Assembly (NCBI GenBank): GCA_011037195.1
Contig: JAAEAF010007837.1
Coordinates: forward strand, 1-64,000
Length of the DNA: 64,000 bases
Direction of reading: 5' to 3'
Source of the DNA: Triatoma infestans
Taxonomy: Eukaryota; Arthropoda; Insecta; Hemiptera; Reduviidae
Shown here one piece after another: positions 12,595 through 23,394 of the stretch (its first letter is position 1; each line of letters opens with the position of its first letter). The translations under genes and the position numbers were made by a program. Below the pieces are notes generated by a model that saw nothing but the letters and a program-made list of their open reading frames with translations, searched no databases and was not told where the DNA came from.

Positions 12595-13624
12595 GTAGTC
12601 TCCTTTTAGTTCAATACACTTTGCCCAATAACTGGATTCCAACAACCTTTTTCTAATAACTGGATTCTGTCCGTGAAGTGCGATTCTGGAAGGTTTCAAA
12701 ATATCCATTGACCGCTGCTATCAGCTCTTCATTTGACCCGAAACGTTTTCCAGTCACAAATTTCTCAAGGTATGGGAATAGATGAAAGTCAGAGGGAGCC
12801 AAATCTGGCAGGATGTTCCAACAATTCATACTTCAAATCGTTCAATTTTCCCATTGCCTCAGCGCCTTTGCGGGCGGATGCATTGTCCCGGTGAAAAAGG
12901 ATTTTTTTCTTTTGCAAACCAGGCCTTTTTCTCTAATTTCATCATCTAGCTGGTCAAGAAGATGTGCGCAATATTCCCCATTAATTGTTTGTTCCTTTAG
13001 AATCCCAAAAAACACTAGCCATAACCTTTCCAGCCGATGCAATGACTTTGCTCTCTTTGATGCAGAGTCACCGGCTTCTACCCTCTGCTTGGACTGTTGT
13101 TTAGCTCAGGTCTAAAGTGGTGAATCCACGTTTCATCAATCGTAACAAATCAGCGCAGAAAATCGGTTGGATTCTTCTTAAAACGGCACAAACATTGTTG
13201 GGAAACCCAATTCCTCATTTGTTTGTGATCAGCATTTAACAAATGCAGCATCCATCTTGCACAAAGCTTTCTCATACTGAGTTCTTCGTGTAAAATATAC
13301 CGTATCCTTTCTCCTGAGATGCCTTAGCAGTCTTTCTTCTTCAGCCTTAGCAATCTCATACACGTTTAATCGTCGATCATCTAGAACCATATTGTGTATC
13401 TTCTAGATATTTTCTTCGGTAGTTGCAGTTTTTTTGGGCGTCCTTCACGTGGATCATCTTCAATCTATGTACGACCACGTTTAAATTCAGGTGCCCATTT
13501 TTTACGTTGATAACAAAGATGCAGACTCCTTATACAGTTTCACCAACTTTGGATGAATTTCTGTTGGCGATACACCATCCAAAACGAAGAATTTTATGAC
13601 GGGACGGTATTCAAGTTTATTCAT
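12595..13624 (-). pseudogene. mariner transposase pseudogene (D,D34D type)
   Basis: The start is taken at the ATG at 13624, which opens MNKLEYRPVIKFF, the usual mariner N-terminus. The helix-turn-helix linker follows in another frame (EFKRGR, then DDPREGRPK) with in-frame stops. The first catalytic aspartate sits in TIDETWIHHF near 13130. The middle frame (13042-12842) holds TINGEYCAHLLDQL. The second aspartate (HRDNA) is reached only after a frame change near 12900, and the third lies in LPDLAPSDFHLF, again in a separate frame. All three catalytic residues remain visible, but at least three frameshifts and several stops prevent expression. It would have acted by cut-and-paste transposition. 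Confidence 0.88.
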
Positions 13625-13773
13625 TTTGTCAAAAACACATAGCACACTTACTTTAAACGGCAGTATAAAACAAACTATTTGTCTGATCAAATTCACATTT
13701 GGTATTTACTTTTGCAACAAGCGTGCCAACATAACAAAACAGTAATTTCATTTGTAGCAGTGCCATCTATGGG

Positions 13774-13803
13774 CTAGGCCGAGAACTTTTCACCTTGCCC
13801 TAG
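13774..13803 (-). repeat. mariner right terminal inverted repeat
   Basis: Right inverted terminal repeat, containing GAGAACTTTTCACCTTGCCC. It mirrors the left end at 12516-12542 and is followed by the TA target duplication. Confidence 0.85.
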
Positions 13804-13805
13804 TA

Positions 13806-15911
13806 AAGGAATCAATTAGATTGGGTTACGTCCATCTCGGGAGAGAACGTCACAGAGAGACCACTGTACGTGTTCATTCAATACTCATAATAAAATCTGT
13901 CCATTTTTATGCATATATGGTTAATTTGTAGTTTATTATGTACTGTTTCTGTCGCTTATTTAAAAATTACATAATATATCTCGCTAACCATTCTTTAAGT
14001 TAACCATTAGAATAACCAGTTCGAAGTAGTGCTACCTGGCGGCTTAAACAAAAAGTCACAAATGTTCTTCAATTTGAATGTTATGAAACCGAATGAATGT
14101 TCAGTTAGCCTGCCATTCGATTATGAATATGATAGTGGGGACACTTCTTGACTTTTTAGGGCACAAGTGCTTAGCTTAATGTGACTATATTTATGGCTAC
14201 GTTCTCTGACAACCACTAGCAAAACAAACAGTTTCCGAAGCTGAAGTGTAACGCCATTTTTAATTTCAGTCTAATTTACAGATTCTCCAGAAACACAAAA
14301 AAGAAAAACATTTTTCCGGAAAACATGTTACAAGAAAAGTGATAGGCCTTTTTGTGTTTTGTGAAGTTTAAAGAAAATAGTCCCAAGCCATTTTCGAGAA
14401 AATCGCTAAAAACTGAATGAACTCTCAGTAATGTATTTCACTTCTTCTTCTGAGGATTTCGAATTGGATATGACGGGGGTACGTGTGCAATGGAGTATCA
14501 AGTTCAAGCTTCCTGAGATTTTTTATATTTGAGATATTGTGTTCACATTCGCGAAAAACATTTTTTGCACTGGGGGAGGGGGGACCACAGAACATATGTT
14601 TCTGATAAAAATCCAATTTCAAAATTTGACTCGTTCGCAGAAAGAGGGGATATTACAATTCAATAAACTACCACTTAGCACTGATTTTTATTTATTTAAG
14701 AGAGAACTGCAATCTGTTGGTTTATTGTTAATTTATCCTTGTCTGTTGATATATCTGAAGTATATAAAAAAAATGTAAACAACAAATGGTGGTTATATTG
14801 TGTTCAGGTTATTTTTAACCTTGTTTATTTTCCTCTCTCTCTATAACTGCTGGGTCCGATTGGCGCTACTGTATATTCTAATTCTGGCCTAGCAAGTGTT
14901 AGATAGCGTTACCATCCCAATTTGTTTACATCTCTCGTTCAGTCCAATTCTGTAATGTCTTAACAGCGATCTCTCTCCCTCAGTGTTTGCTTCTCATCAC
15001 ACAAACAATAACTTCGATACGATTCAAGTGTTCACTCGGACAGAACTTTACCAAAACAAAAAAATTCCACAAGAATTTTCCTTATTACTACTTTCTAATA
15101 GATGGACTTTCTTTCAAACTTGCAATATTTACTTTTTGACACTTTAATTGTTCTGCAATATTATATTCTCGGTCATACTGTCCCAACACTTTAGATCAGC
15201 CCCCGACGCGATTTTTTATGTTCGGCAACGCCTTCAAATACAATATAAAATAATCGGCTACTAATCTAACAATAATAAGTACTTGATATGTTTAAAACAC
15301 TTATTTCCTATTTTTATTACATTGAAGGTTGCGACCTTCTATGCAACTAAGCAATTAGTAACAATACAAATACTTTCTTTTCGGCAAGTTTTGTATAAAA
15401 ACTGATGTTATTTAAAAACCATATCAGGTTTTCAATCTATTTTCCTAAATGTGAGCAGTTGGAAACACAAAATGAAAATTATGCATTTTCACAATATTTT
15501 GTCATAATAAGCGTTTTTTTAAGATTTTAAAGGGCTATAAGATTATTTTTTCTTTTTTAATTCTTTTGAAACTGAAAAAGCTTCTACTTCCGATACAACT
15601 GTAACTAATTGATTTCCAGAATGACTAAACTTTGAATATCTTGACGTAGGAATTCCAAAAATAGGTTTTTATTTAGAGAAGAAATATCCAGCAATAAAAA
15701 AGTTTGCTGCACAACTTTACGCTAATCCGGGCGGTAATTTTTTTCGCAAATAAACAAAACAATTTCCAGATCAAGATTACCTGGTAACAAGATATGAAGA
15801 CTGTTTGTTCTGGGTGATTAAATCCAAATATTGAAAAAGGCAGCACTACAGGCAAGTATCCGGCAAGAAAAAAAGTAATTTTATACAAATGCGTTGAAAC
15901 TGTTGTGTTTG
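13806..15911. other. Non-coding stretch with family A copy
   Basis: A reverse-oriented family A copy covers about 14240-14640 (CAAGCCATTTTCGAGAAAATC near 14385 and the start of the following modules). Parts of the same repeat are recognisable around 15400-15600. The remaining sequence is AT-rich with no recognisable gene; the frame at 15673-15888 has no domain. Confidence 0.45.
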
Positions 15912-15989
15912 TGGTGGGTTCCGCAGAGCTGGAGCATCAGGAGATAACTTCAACATCGGAGATAACATCAGATAACTTCTTCGAAATAG

Positions 15990-17040
15990 AACTTCTAGAC
16001 AAAGGACTCAAATATGATCTCAAGAACACAAACCACACCAAAAACATCGAACAACTAGCGCCCTTGACACCGAACTGGCAATAACTTTACTACCACTCAG
16101 CGAACAGGAACACGCTCGTCACATGGCCGCGGACATAATAAAAGAAATACAAAAGCAACAAACGCACAGTAAACATAGACCGACAAGAAGAAGGAACTGC
16201 GGGCAGAATACGAAAAAAGCTTAACGACAATAACCTATAATCACAAAAGCCGATAAAGGGAACATACTGTAATCATGAGACACGACGACTACATAAACAA
16301 AACACGAGAATTTATAAACAACAAAACATACACACAACTCAAAAAAGACCCCACAAAACAGTCCCAACAACGTATAAAAACAGCAACACTAACATTCCAT
16401 TCCGGGAAGCATTCAAATACACGTTTATGAATCCTGCAGCACCCGTTCTAAACGATTACCAAAAATACTCAAACCTAACATCCCTATCAGACCCGTCATA
16501 AACTACATGACAGCACCAGCATACAAACTGACATAGCATCTAGCTAAAATAATAAAAGACAAAGTTAAACTGAATGACACATCCAATATAAGAAACACAC
16601 AACACCTAATACAACTAATAGAAAATATAAGACTCACACCAACCACTCGTTTAATATCCCTTGATATCTTCAACCTATATACCTCCATTCCCGTTACGGA
16701 CACACTAGACATAATGAAAGAAAATGAATGCACGCAATTCATTCACCAACTTACAAACTTAATACAAACCACAACGGAACAGAACTACTTCAGATTCGAC
16801 AAGAAGTTTTACCTTGCCACCGATTGCCTTCTACATCAGCCATCGTATCACAAATATTCATACAAACCTCGGAAGAGACTTATGTACCAAAACTGAAAGT
16901 GGAGTTCGGGGTAATATTTTGTGCAAGTTACGTGGACGACTCGATCCTCATACTGGAAAATGACATTGACATAGACAAATTGTTACATTACCTTAACAAC
17001 ATAAACCACAAAATAAAATTCACGCACGAAAAATAAATTA
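15990..17040 (+). pseudogene. PLE reverse transcriptase pseudogene (copy 1)
   Basis: The coding remnant begins with a PLE N-terminal region (LDTELAITLLPLSEQEHAR, then ITKADKGN near 16240, a conserved PLE block). It continues through several frames broken by stops and frameshifts to the polymerase active site Y-V-D-D at 16929-16940, and then to LLHYLNNINHKIKFTHEK, the conserved block after the active site. Penelope reverse transcriptases are related to telomerase and copy element RNA at chromosomal breaks. The catalytic aspartates are intact, but the reading frame is not. Confidence 0.82.
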
Positions 17041-17489
17041 ACAATACCCTCAACTTTTTTGACATAAAATTTACAAGAAACGACAATAAACTGGAGTACG
17101 GAATATACAGAAAACCAACTACCACCGATACAATCACCACACAACTCCAACCATCCCGCCCAACACAAATTAGCTGCACAGAGACATCTGATGAGCAGAC
17201 TTAAATGTACACCCCTCACACCCGCGAACCACGAACAAGAACTATAGACAATCTACAACACAGCCAAGAATAATGGGTACAGTGCAAATGTCGTTAATAA
17301 ACTCCTCAGAAATGAAACACCACCGGGATAGGAATGACAAAGAAACAACAGATAAATTTGCGTCATTCACATATATCGGAAACCGCAAGTACAAATTCAC
17401 GAACTTTTTTAAAAAATTTGGCATTAAGACAGCCTTTAGAACTAACAATAAATTAGGCAACAAAATCCGCACTCGTACTCAGCTCACTG

Positions 17490-17700
17490 ACGTACATGAC
17501 AGCAACGGGATTTATGAATTAAAATGGTAGGACTGTAGCAACATTTACGTTGGCCAGACAGGCAGAAAACTCAGGGAACAACTTGCCGAACCCATCAGAT
17601 CATACAAATACTACAAAACTAATTCAAATTATGCCAATCACCTAAACACGAACAAACACACACCCGACGACATCTCCATCAGATAAAATTATTACAACCC
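17490..17700 (+). pseudogene. PLE GIY-YIG endonuclease remnant (copy 1)
   Basis: The C-terminal endonuclease domain typical of Penelope proteins is visible. GIYELKW is followed by a stop codon, then DCSNIYVGQTGRKLREQ and SNYANHL. The G-I-Y and Y-V-G motifs and the arginine in the GRKLRE block are kept. This domain nicks target DNA for insertion. The in-frame stop at about 17528 and later changes make it non-functional. Confidence 0.82.
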
Positions 17701-18224
17701 AAAACCTTATAAACGAACAGACAAACTTCGCAAGTGAACAACTGTTCAGAACCATCTTCCCATAATAACAATAAAATACGCAATAAACAATACACAACTC
17801 ACCTGAACCAAATAGTATTTAAGTTTAAAAACCAAATAGATTTTAGTTTTAGTTTTTAAGCCTGTATATACGAATCATAACTGCTTTTAAGATGTACATA
17901 TGTGAATAATGTATGCAACTCGAGAAAATAAAATGTTAATGCGGAATGTACGTTTCATTAAGCTTAGTTAACAAACTTGTATAATAATTTTTCAATGATA
18001 TATTTATAAAAAGTCTGTAATTAAGCTAGTTTAGACATTATATTTAGGCAAGTAAAGAACCCATATTTAGGTATACATGCGTGTGTGAATGGTGAAGGGT
18101 GAAATGCGAAATATATTAGTGACGTCAAACAACCTGCTTATATAGATTGATTGTTTATTTGTTTATTTTATTTAACAAAATATTATTTATTTATCTATAC
18201 TATCTCACGATCATTCAACTCGTA

Positions 18225-18665
18225 ATTTGTCATTTCTTGACAGTGACTGTCGGCAGCCTACGGCTGACACAGTGTTATTTCGCGCTGTTATAAATAAATA
18301 AATAAATACGAGTATAATAGTCAGATTGTTCGGATAATTAATTGTAAAGCGAATCTCTCTCAATATAACGTAGTTTAAGATATAGACCCCCCACGTGTTG
18401 GATGTTTCCATGTTTAGAGAAAAATGTGCCCTTCAAGGACTCAAACATGTGTTTATTTCCCACTCAGGTACCATCCCTCTCCCCCTCTTGACCTAGTTAG
18501 GCATTTAATAAAAACTTTTAAAGACCAGTCAGTGTATAAACTGAATTTGTTCTGTGTAAGTCAGTGTTATCACACTGTTTGACAAACGCATCCTGATGAT
18601 GGGCGAACGCCCGAAACAGGTCGATGACCACAAAAAGAAGCAGGCTATCGCGGAAAATATCTCTG
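18225..18665 (+). repeat. PLE 3' terminal repeat (pLTR)
   Basis: This 3' terminal block of copy 1 matches, in inverse orientation, the left flank of copy 2 (21183-21540) and the fragment at 9772-9905. It ends with the hammerhead-like core and GCAGGCTATCGCGGAAAATA. In Penelope elements such pseudo-LTRs hold promoter and processing signals. A (TAAA)n run lies near 18290-18305. Confidence 0.75.
18593..18629 (+). ncRNA. Hammerhead-ribozyme-like core in PLE terminus
   Basis: The order is CTGATGA (18593-18599), a GC-rich hairpin GGGC-GAAC-GCCC (18601-18612), GAAAC (18613-18617), and a second hairpin GGTC-GAT-GACC (18619-18629). CTGANGA, stem II and GAAA are the hammerhead core, and hammerheads are known from Penelope-like elements. 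A canonical cleavage triplet (NUH) is not seen after the second hairpin, and stem I pairing is unclear. The motif may therefore be decayed or only a relic of the fold. I see the core; catalysis is unproven. Confidence 0.5.
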
Positions 18666-19189
18666 GTAATAATAATAATTATACATTATTAAACTAAAAT
18701 GTAATTCTATTGATTTGAATTAAAATGTATATATTATATTAGTTGCACAATTATTTTAATTATCCTATATTCTTAAATAGTTAAATTATATTTGCATAAA
18801 AATATTTAAGATATTTAGAAATATTTGGACAGGTGATGCGGCCCGCGGAAATTTTAACAATGATTAAGTAGACCGGAGCTTACTTGAGTTTGAATCTCCT
18901 ACTTTTAATCATACTTGACAGAAGGAAAACTTAATCGCAATCCTTCCTAGAATCCGCAAATACTCATTTTTTTAAAAGTAAAAGTGACAGGCGTGATAAA
19001 GTGATAAGTAAAAGTAATAGACGTGATAAAATTATATGTAAGTCTTATCACGTCTATATACAGTGTACACTGGAATCTAAAGAAAGTCGTAAAAACTGTT
19101 TTTCGAAAATCGCCTAAAATACGAAAAAACATTTCCTACGCTCAAAATGTTGGAAGTACCGCCAATCGGATCTGACCGCTCATTTTAAA
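18666..19189. other. AT-rich non-coding stretch
   Basis: No gene. A direct repeat of a GTGATAA-containing unit lies near 18985-19030, and family A pieces (TTTTTCGAAAATCGC near 19100) are present. Confidence 0.45.
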
Positions 19190-19265
19190 GGTGGTAAAGT
19201 AAGTAAAGTAATGCGTTCAGCCAACTTTACCTCCAACTACGGACGCAAACATACTTCACTATTAT
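19190..19265 (-). repeat. SINE 3' tail fragment
   Basis: This matches the 3' half of the tRNA-derived SINE at 23395-23590 in the same (minus) orientation. The shared parts are the (TTTAC)-type tail and a TAGTTGGAC/TAGTTGGAG block. The tRNA-like head is missing. Confidence 0.55.
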
Positions 19266-19741
19266 ACATCAAAGATCAAAGACTGTTATATGTATAGGAA
19301 ACCCTTGTATGGTCCATGGTACGGTATGTATCTGTATGTCATCCCTGCCACATATTTGTATGTAGACCAAGAGACAAAGTCTAGACCATCGCGCCCACCT
19401 AGCAAAGCGGTTGGGCTCACTGCCGTCTTGATTTGAAACAAGTGCTTCATGAGACAATTACGGCCAGTAAGGACTCTGGAAGATGAGACTGATTCTCTCC
19501 TAGGCAGACTTCTAGTGGGCACTCATTGTTAGTGTTCACAAGGGCTACTCATTCGCTTCCGCCGGCAAGCCTCGATCCAGCTCTATTGGATGAAGTGTTG
19601 ATATATTTCTTAGCCCAATCCAAGATAAAAGCGAAATTAGGTGGATGCATTTAAGAACCTTCCATTGCAACATGGTGCGTTTTCTTGTTCCACAGATATC
19701 CACCCCATCATGAAGTTTACTTGAAGTTGGCAGCAACACAC
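19266..19741 (-). pseudogene. Possible LINE ORF2 C-terminal remnant
   Basis: On the minus strand the frame at 19522-19286 contains RVLTGRNCLMKHLFQIKT. This resembles the LTGH...L..HL block that follows RNase H in Jockey- and R1-type ORF2 proteins. Neighbouring frames (19739-19545) may be the same gene in other frames. No catalytic motif is seen, so the assignment rests on this one block. Confidence 0.3.
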
Positions 19742-19939
19742 TCCAGCTTTTGCGTTTTTAGACCGAATCATATACTTATCAGTATGTATGCGTAGCAGAC
19801 TGGATAAATGGATTCTAAACCAGAACTCGCTGTTTCCTTGACGATGTAATTTCTTATTAGTAAGGTCATACTTCCAGTTGATCTGTTTTGCTAAAATCTT
19901 CTTGTAAAATTCGCGGGAGAGATCCCAAAGGGAAATAAA

Positions 19940-19975
<36 letters not shown>

Positions 19976-20719
19976 ACAGATCATTCTTTAAAACCCAATT
20001 TTTTCTTTGAACTACAAAACATGTAATTCCAGCAAAAACTCAATATCGAAAACTTAAAACGATCGTCTTCTATTTTTGCATCTATTTTATCTTCATGAAG
20101 ATCTAAGTAATGAAATAAAAGTAACTAACGGCGATTGCCCCTTCTATCTTCTGGCATCGATAAATCAAATGTAAGCAGTACCTTACATACTTGGAGAGGG
20201 AAAGCGATCGCAAGATACATGGCTTCCTGTATTCTTCATATATATATCGCACTATATGACTTCCTGTTTAGATTTGTGCCATCTAGTATGCACGCACCTT
20301 CCAGGTTCATTATTCAGTCGGTAGATGTGCGCCGCAGCCCAACTTATGCCAAAAAGCAGCCAGCCACCCCTTGCTTTCTCTCCAGCTTCCAAAAATAAAT
20401 AAAAAAAAAACTCAAGAGTTTTTAGTAAAATAGACGATTTGGCCGCCATGTCGCACTGTGACATATATTAATGAGCTACCTTCTCCAATTTTATTCTATA
20501 AATAACTCTAAGAGAGCTCTGCTAGTCTATATATTCCTAACTGAACAGATTTTCTCATAATACATTTATTTTTTGTAGTATAGCTTTAATCATTATATAG
20601 TAACATAATTGTAATTTTTTTTTTTATATACAAGAATGTACAGCACAAGGGGCACACGTTCTACTCGGACACACATAATACATTTATATGGCGGGACGTT
20701 AGAGAATTCTATGTAGAAA
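19742..20719. other. Non-coding stretch with CA microsatellite
   Basis: A (CA)n microsatellite lies at 19943-19970, followed by family A sequence to about 20110, in line with the CA tract being the repeat's internal part. The rest, including the frames at 20135-20398 and 20252-20464, has no recognisable content. Confidence 0.45.
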
Positions 20720-21182
20720 CTTCTTATTGTTTCTCCTTCTGCTGTAAGAGCAAGTACTGCAATTGCATAAAATTTTCGATATCAAGATTTCTCACCGGAA
20801 ATATAGATCACGAGATCCCTCTGAGTACGAGAAAGTGTTTTCTAGAAATTGGTATGTGATATGTTGTGTGCGTGTGTGAATGTGTATGTGTGTGGGTATA
20901 ATTAGTATAACTCAAAACGAAAAATCGCAGAAAGGATAAATTCCACCAGGAGACCTGACATTTTGGTCAAAATCGATCAACCGAAAGAACCATTCCACTG
21001 AGTGGATTTTTAAGGTTTTTGTGAGTTTCCCGAAAACGACTTCAATGTTTTTCTTTACACTTGTTATCGACTACGTATATAAAGAGCTAAACTTTTATTT
21101 GAAATATTTCTCCGGGAAAATTCACTTAATGGGATTTGAGAGAGAAAAAGGCTTTTTTCTAAAGTTCTATTTTATTGTACTG
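20720..21182 (+). repeat. Family A repeat, nearly full central unit
   Basis: This + oriented copy shows the typical order of blocks: the CTTCTGCTGTAAGAG hairpin region, AAAATTTTCGATATC, GGAAATATAG, a TG-rich centre, ACGAAAAATCGCAG, AAAATCGATCAACCG, TCCCGAAAACGACTTCAA and TTTTATTTGAAATATTTCTCC. It is non-coding. PLE copy 2 begins directly at its right edge. Confidence 0.7.
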
Positions 21183-21620
21183 GTTGGTTCCGCAGCACCA
21201 GAGCATTTTCCGTGATAGCCTGCTTTTTTTTGTGGCCATCGGCCGGTTTCGGGCGTTCGCCCATCTTCAGGATGCGTTTGTCAGACAGTGTGACAGACAG
21301 CACAGACTTGCAGAGAGCAAATTCAGTTCACACACTGACTGGTCTTTTTAACTGTAATTGAAACTAAACTCTTAAACTAGGTCAAGAGGGCTATGGTGAT
21401 GGTACCTGAGTGGGAAAAAGGAACACGTGTTTGGGTTGTTAAAGGGCAAATTTTTCTTAAAATGGAAACATCCAAGAAGTGGGGGTCTAATCTTAAACTC
21501 TGTTGTTGGACAGAGATTCGCTTTACAATTAAACTAATCAAAATAAATTTAAAATTAAATTAAATAACGATTTAAATTAAAATTACTAAAAATTAAACGA
21601 TCAAAATAATAATAAATTAA
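21183..21620 (-). repeat. Inverted PLE terminal repeat (left of copy 2)
   Basis: This is the inverse of the copy 1 terminus at 18225-18665. The complement of the hammerhead-like core (CGGGCGTTCGCCCAT, then TTCAGGATG) lies at about 21248-21275. Towards the coding body it becomes AT-rich and matches 23313-23385 in inverse orientation. Confidence 0.75.
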
Positions 21621-21624
21621 ATTA

Positions 21625-22360
21625 ATAAAAACAGCAACACTAATCATTCCATCCCGGGAAACATTCAAATACACGTATATGAATCCTACAGCACCGGTTC
21701 TAAACGCACTACCAAAAATACACAAACCTAACATCCCCATCAGGCGCGTCATAAACTACACGACGCCATCAGCATACAAACTAACACAGCATCTGGCTAA
21801 AACGAGAAAAGACAAAGACATCTATACTGAATGACACCTATACTATAAGAGATACACAACCCCTAATACAACTAACAGAGAATATAAGACTTACACCAAC
21901 TTCTCGTTTAATATCCCTTGATATCACCAACCTATACACCTCCATTCCCGTTACGGACACACTGGACATAATGAAACAGAAGATGAAGCAAAATGAATCA
22001 CGCAATTCATTCACCAACTTACAAACTCGATACTAACCACAACGGAACAGAACTACTTCAGATTCGGCAACAAGTTCTATTTTGCTACCGATGGCCTGGG
22101 AATGGGGCACCCCACATCAGCTATCCTATCAGAAATATACATACAAAACATGGAAGAGACTTACGCACCAAAACTGAAAGAGGAGTTCGGAGTAACAATT
22201 TATGCACGTTACGTTGACTCGATCCTCATACTGGAAAATGGCACTGACATAGACAAATTGTTACATTACCTTAACAACATAAACCACAAAATAAAATTCA
22301 CGCACGAAAAAGAAGTTAATTTCTTTTTCGTTGTGAATTTTTTTGTTGCTGTGTAGTTTT
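21625..22360 (+). pseudogene. PLE reverse transcriptase pseudogene (copy 2)
   Basis: The best frame (22102-22356) carries MGHPTSAILSEIYIQNMEE, which corresponds to the MGSPLSP block of Penelope reverse transcriptases. It then has ARYVDSILILENG and LLHYLNNINHKIKFTHEKE. The active site reads Y-V-D-S (22210-22221), where copy 1 has Y-V-D-D-S: one aspartate codon is lost by an in-frame 3-bp deletion. Upstream coding sequence from about 21630 is present in broken frames. Confidence 0.82.
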
Positions 22361-22554
22361 GAACACTCTCAACTTCTTATACATAGAACTTACAAGAAAC
22401 AACAGACAAATTTGCGACATTCACGTACATCGGAAACCGCACGTACAAACTCACGAACTGTTTTAAAACACTGTGCATTATGACAGCCTCCAGAACTAAC
22501 AATAAATTATGCGACAAAATCCGCACACGTACTGAGCTCACTGACGTGTATGAC

Positions 22555-22800
22555 AGCAGCGGGGTTTAGGAGTTAAAATGCCCGGAATGTAGCAAAATTT
22601 ACGTTGGCCAGACAGGCAGAAAACTCAGGGAAAGATTTGCTGAACACATCAGATCATACAAAAACAACAAAACTGGCTCAAATTATGCCAATCACCAAAA
22701 CGCTAACAAACACAAACCTGACGACATCTCTACTACGGTAAAATTATTACACCCAGGCAAAAAAAGGACGACGACTAGACATAGTGGCACAACTTGAAAT
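22555..22800 (+). pseudogene. PLE GIY-YIG endonuclease remnant (copy 2)
   Basis: After a stop in the GIY block, the frame reads ELKCPECSKIYVGQTGRKL, then RERFAEHIRSYK and SNYANH. The paired cysteines (CPEC), Y-V-G, and the arginine and glutamate of the catalytic block are better kept than in copy 1. The known role is DNA nicking for insertion. It is separated from the reverse transcriptase by a deletion relative to copy 1. Confidence 0.82.
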
Positions 22801-23394
22801 ATATAAACACAAGACACAAAACCTTATAAACGAACAGACAAACTTCGCAAGTGAGCAACTATTCAAAACCTCTTCCCACAATTACCATAAAACACGCAAT
22901 AAACAATACACAACTCACCTGAAAACAACCAAATTGTTTTTAAGTTGAAAAAAAAATTGTTAGTTTTAGTTTTAAATCTGCTAGTTCTTAGGTCTGTTTA
23001 TATGAACCATAACTGCCCTAAGGTGTACGAACATGTGTGGATAGTGTATGCAATGGGATGTCAGTGCGGATGTACGTTACATTAAGCTTGGTTAACACGC
23101 TTATATAATTTTTTCAAATTTGTTGAATGATATACTTAAAAAAAAGTCTGCACTTAGGCTACTTTGGATTTGTTATGTTTTAGGCATGTGAAGAGCCCAT
23201 ATTTAGGTATAAATGCGTGCGTGGATAGCATGTGTGGGTTGTGAAGGATGAAATGCGAAGGGTGTTTGGTGTCGTCAAACAACCTGCTCATATATATTAT
23301 TTGATTGTTTATTTGTTTTGTTATTTTAATCGTTTAATTTTTAATTATTTTAATAAAAATCGTTATTTAATTTAATTTTACAGTAAAAGTAAAG

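Larger units (their letters stand above)
12514..13805 (-). mobile_element. mariner-type DNA transposon, full length, inactive
   Basis: A 1,288-bp element (12516-13803) is bounded by TA dinucleotides at 12514-12515 and 13804-13805, the target site used by Tc1/mariner transposons. The terminal inverted repeats share GGGCAAGGTGAAAAG and continue as GCTCTCG on the left and the inverse of CGAGAAC on the right, about 27 bp with one mismatch and a small indel. Length and coding orientation fit a canonical 1.3-kb mariner encoding one transposase on the minus strand. The element appears full length, but its gene is broken. Confidence 0.9.
15912..18665 (+). mobile_element. Penelope-like element copy 1
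   Basis: This is a Penelope-like retroelement of about 2.75 kb in + orientation. A very short inverted piece of its own terminus (GGTTCCGCAGAGCTGGAGCA) lies at the left edge, 15917-15936, and the full terminal sequence ends on the right at about 18665. Between them are a reverse transcriptase remnant, a GIY-YIG endonuclease remnant and a long untranslated 3' region. An inverted terminal-repeat piece at the 5' end is a known feature of Penelope insertions. The coding region is broken. Copy 2 at 21183-23390 is a close relative and shares both coding and 3' sequences. Confidence 0.85.
21183..23390 (+). mobile_element. Penelope-like element copy 2
   Basis: A second PLE in the same orientation as copy 1. 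A long inverted terminal-repeat segment (21183-21620) stands at its left. The innermost part, 21549-21620, is the inverse of 23313-23385 at the right end, so the coding body is flanked by inverted termini. The coding part (about 21630-22800) is closely related to copy 1 but has its own stops, a 3-bp loss in the polymerase active site and an internal deletion. Its 3' end stops at about 23390 without the hammerhead-like block, which in this copy is present only in the left inverted repeat. Confidence 0.83.

Noticed and set aside
17273..17530. Independent gene in the 85-codon frame
   Set aside because: It is the linker between the reverse transcriptase and GIY-YIG parts of PLE copy 1, matched in copy 2.
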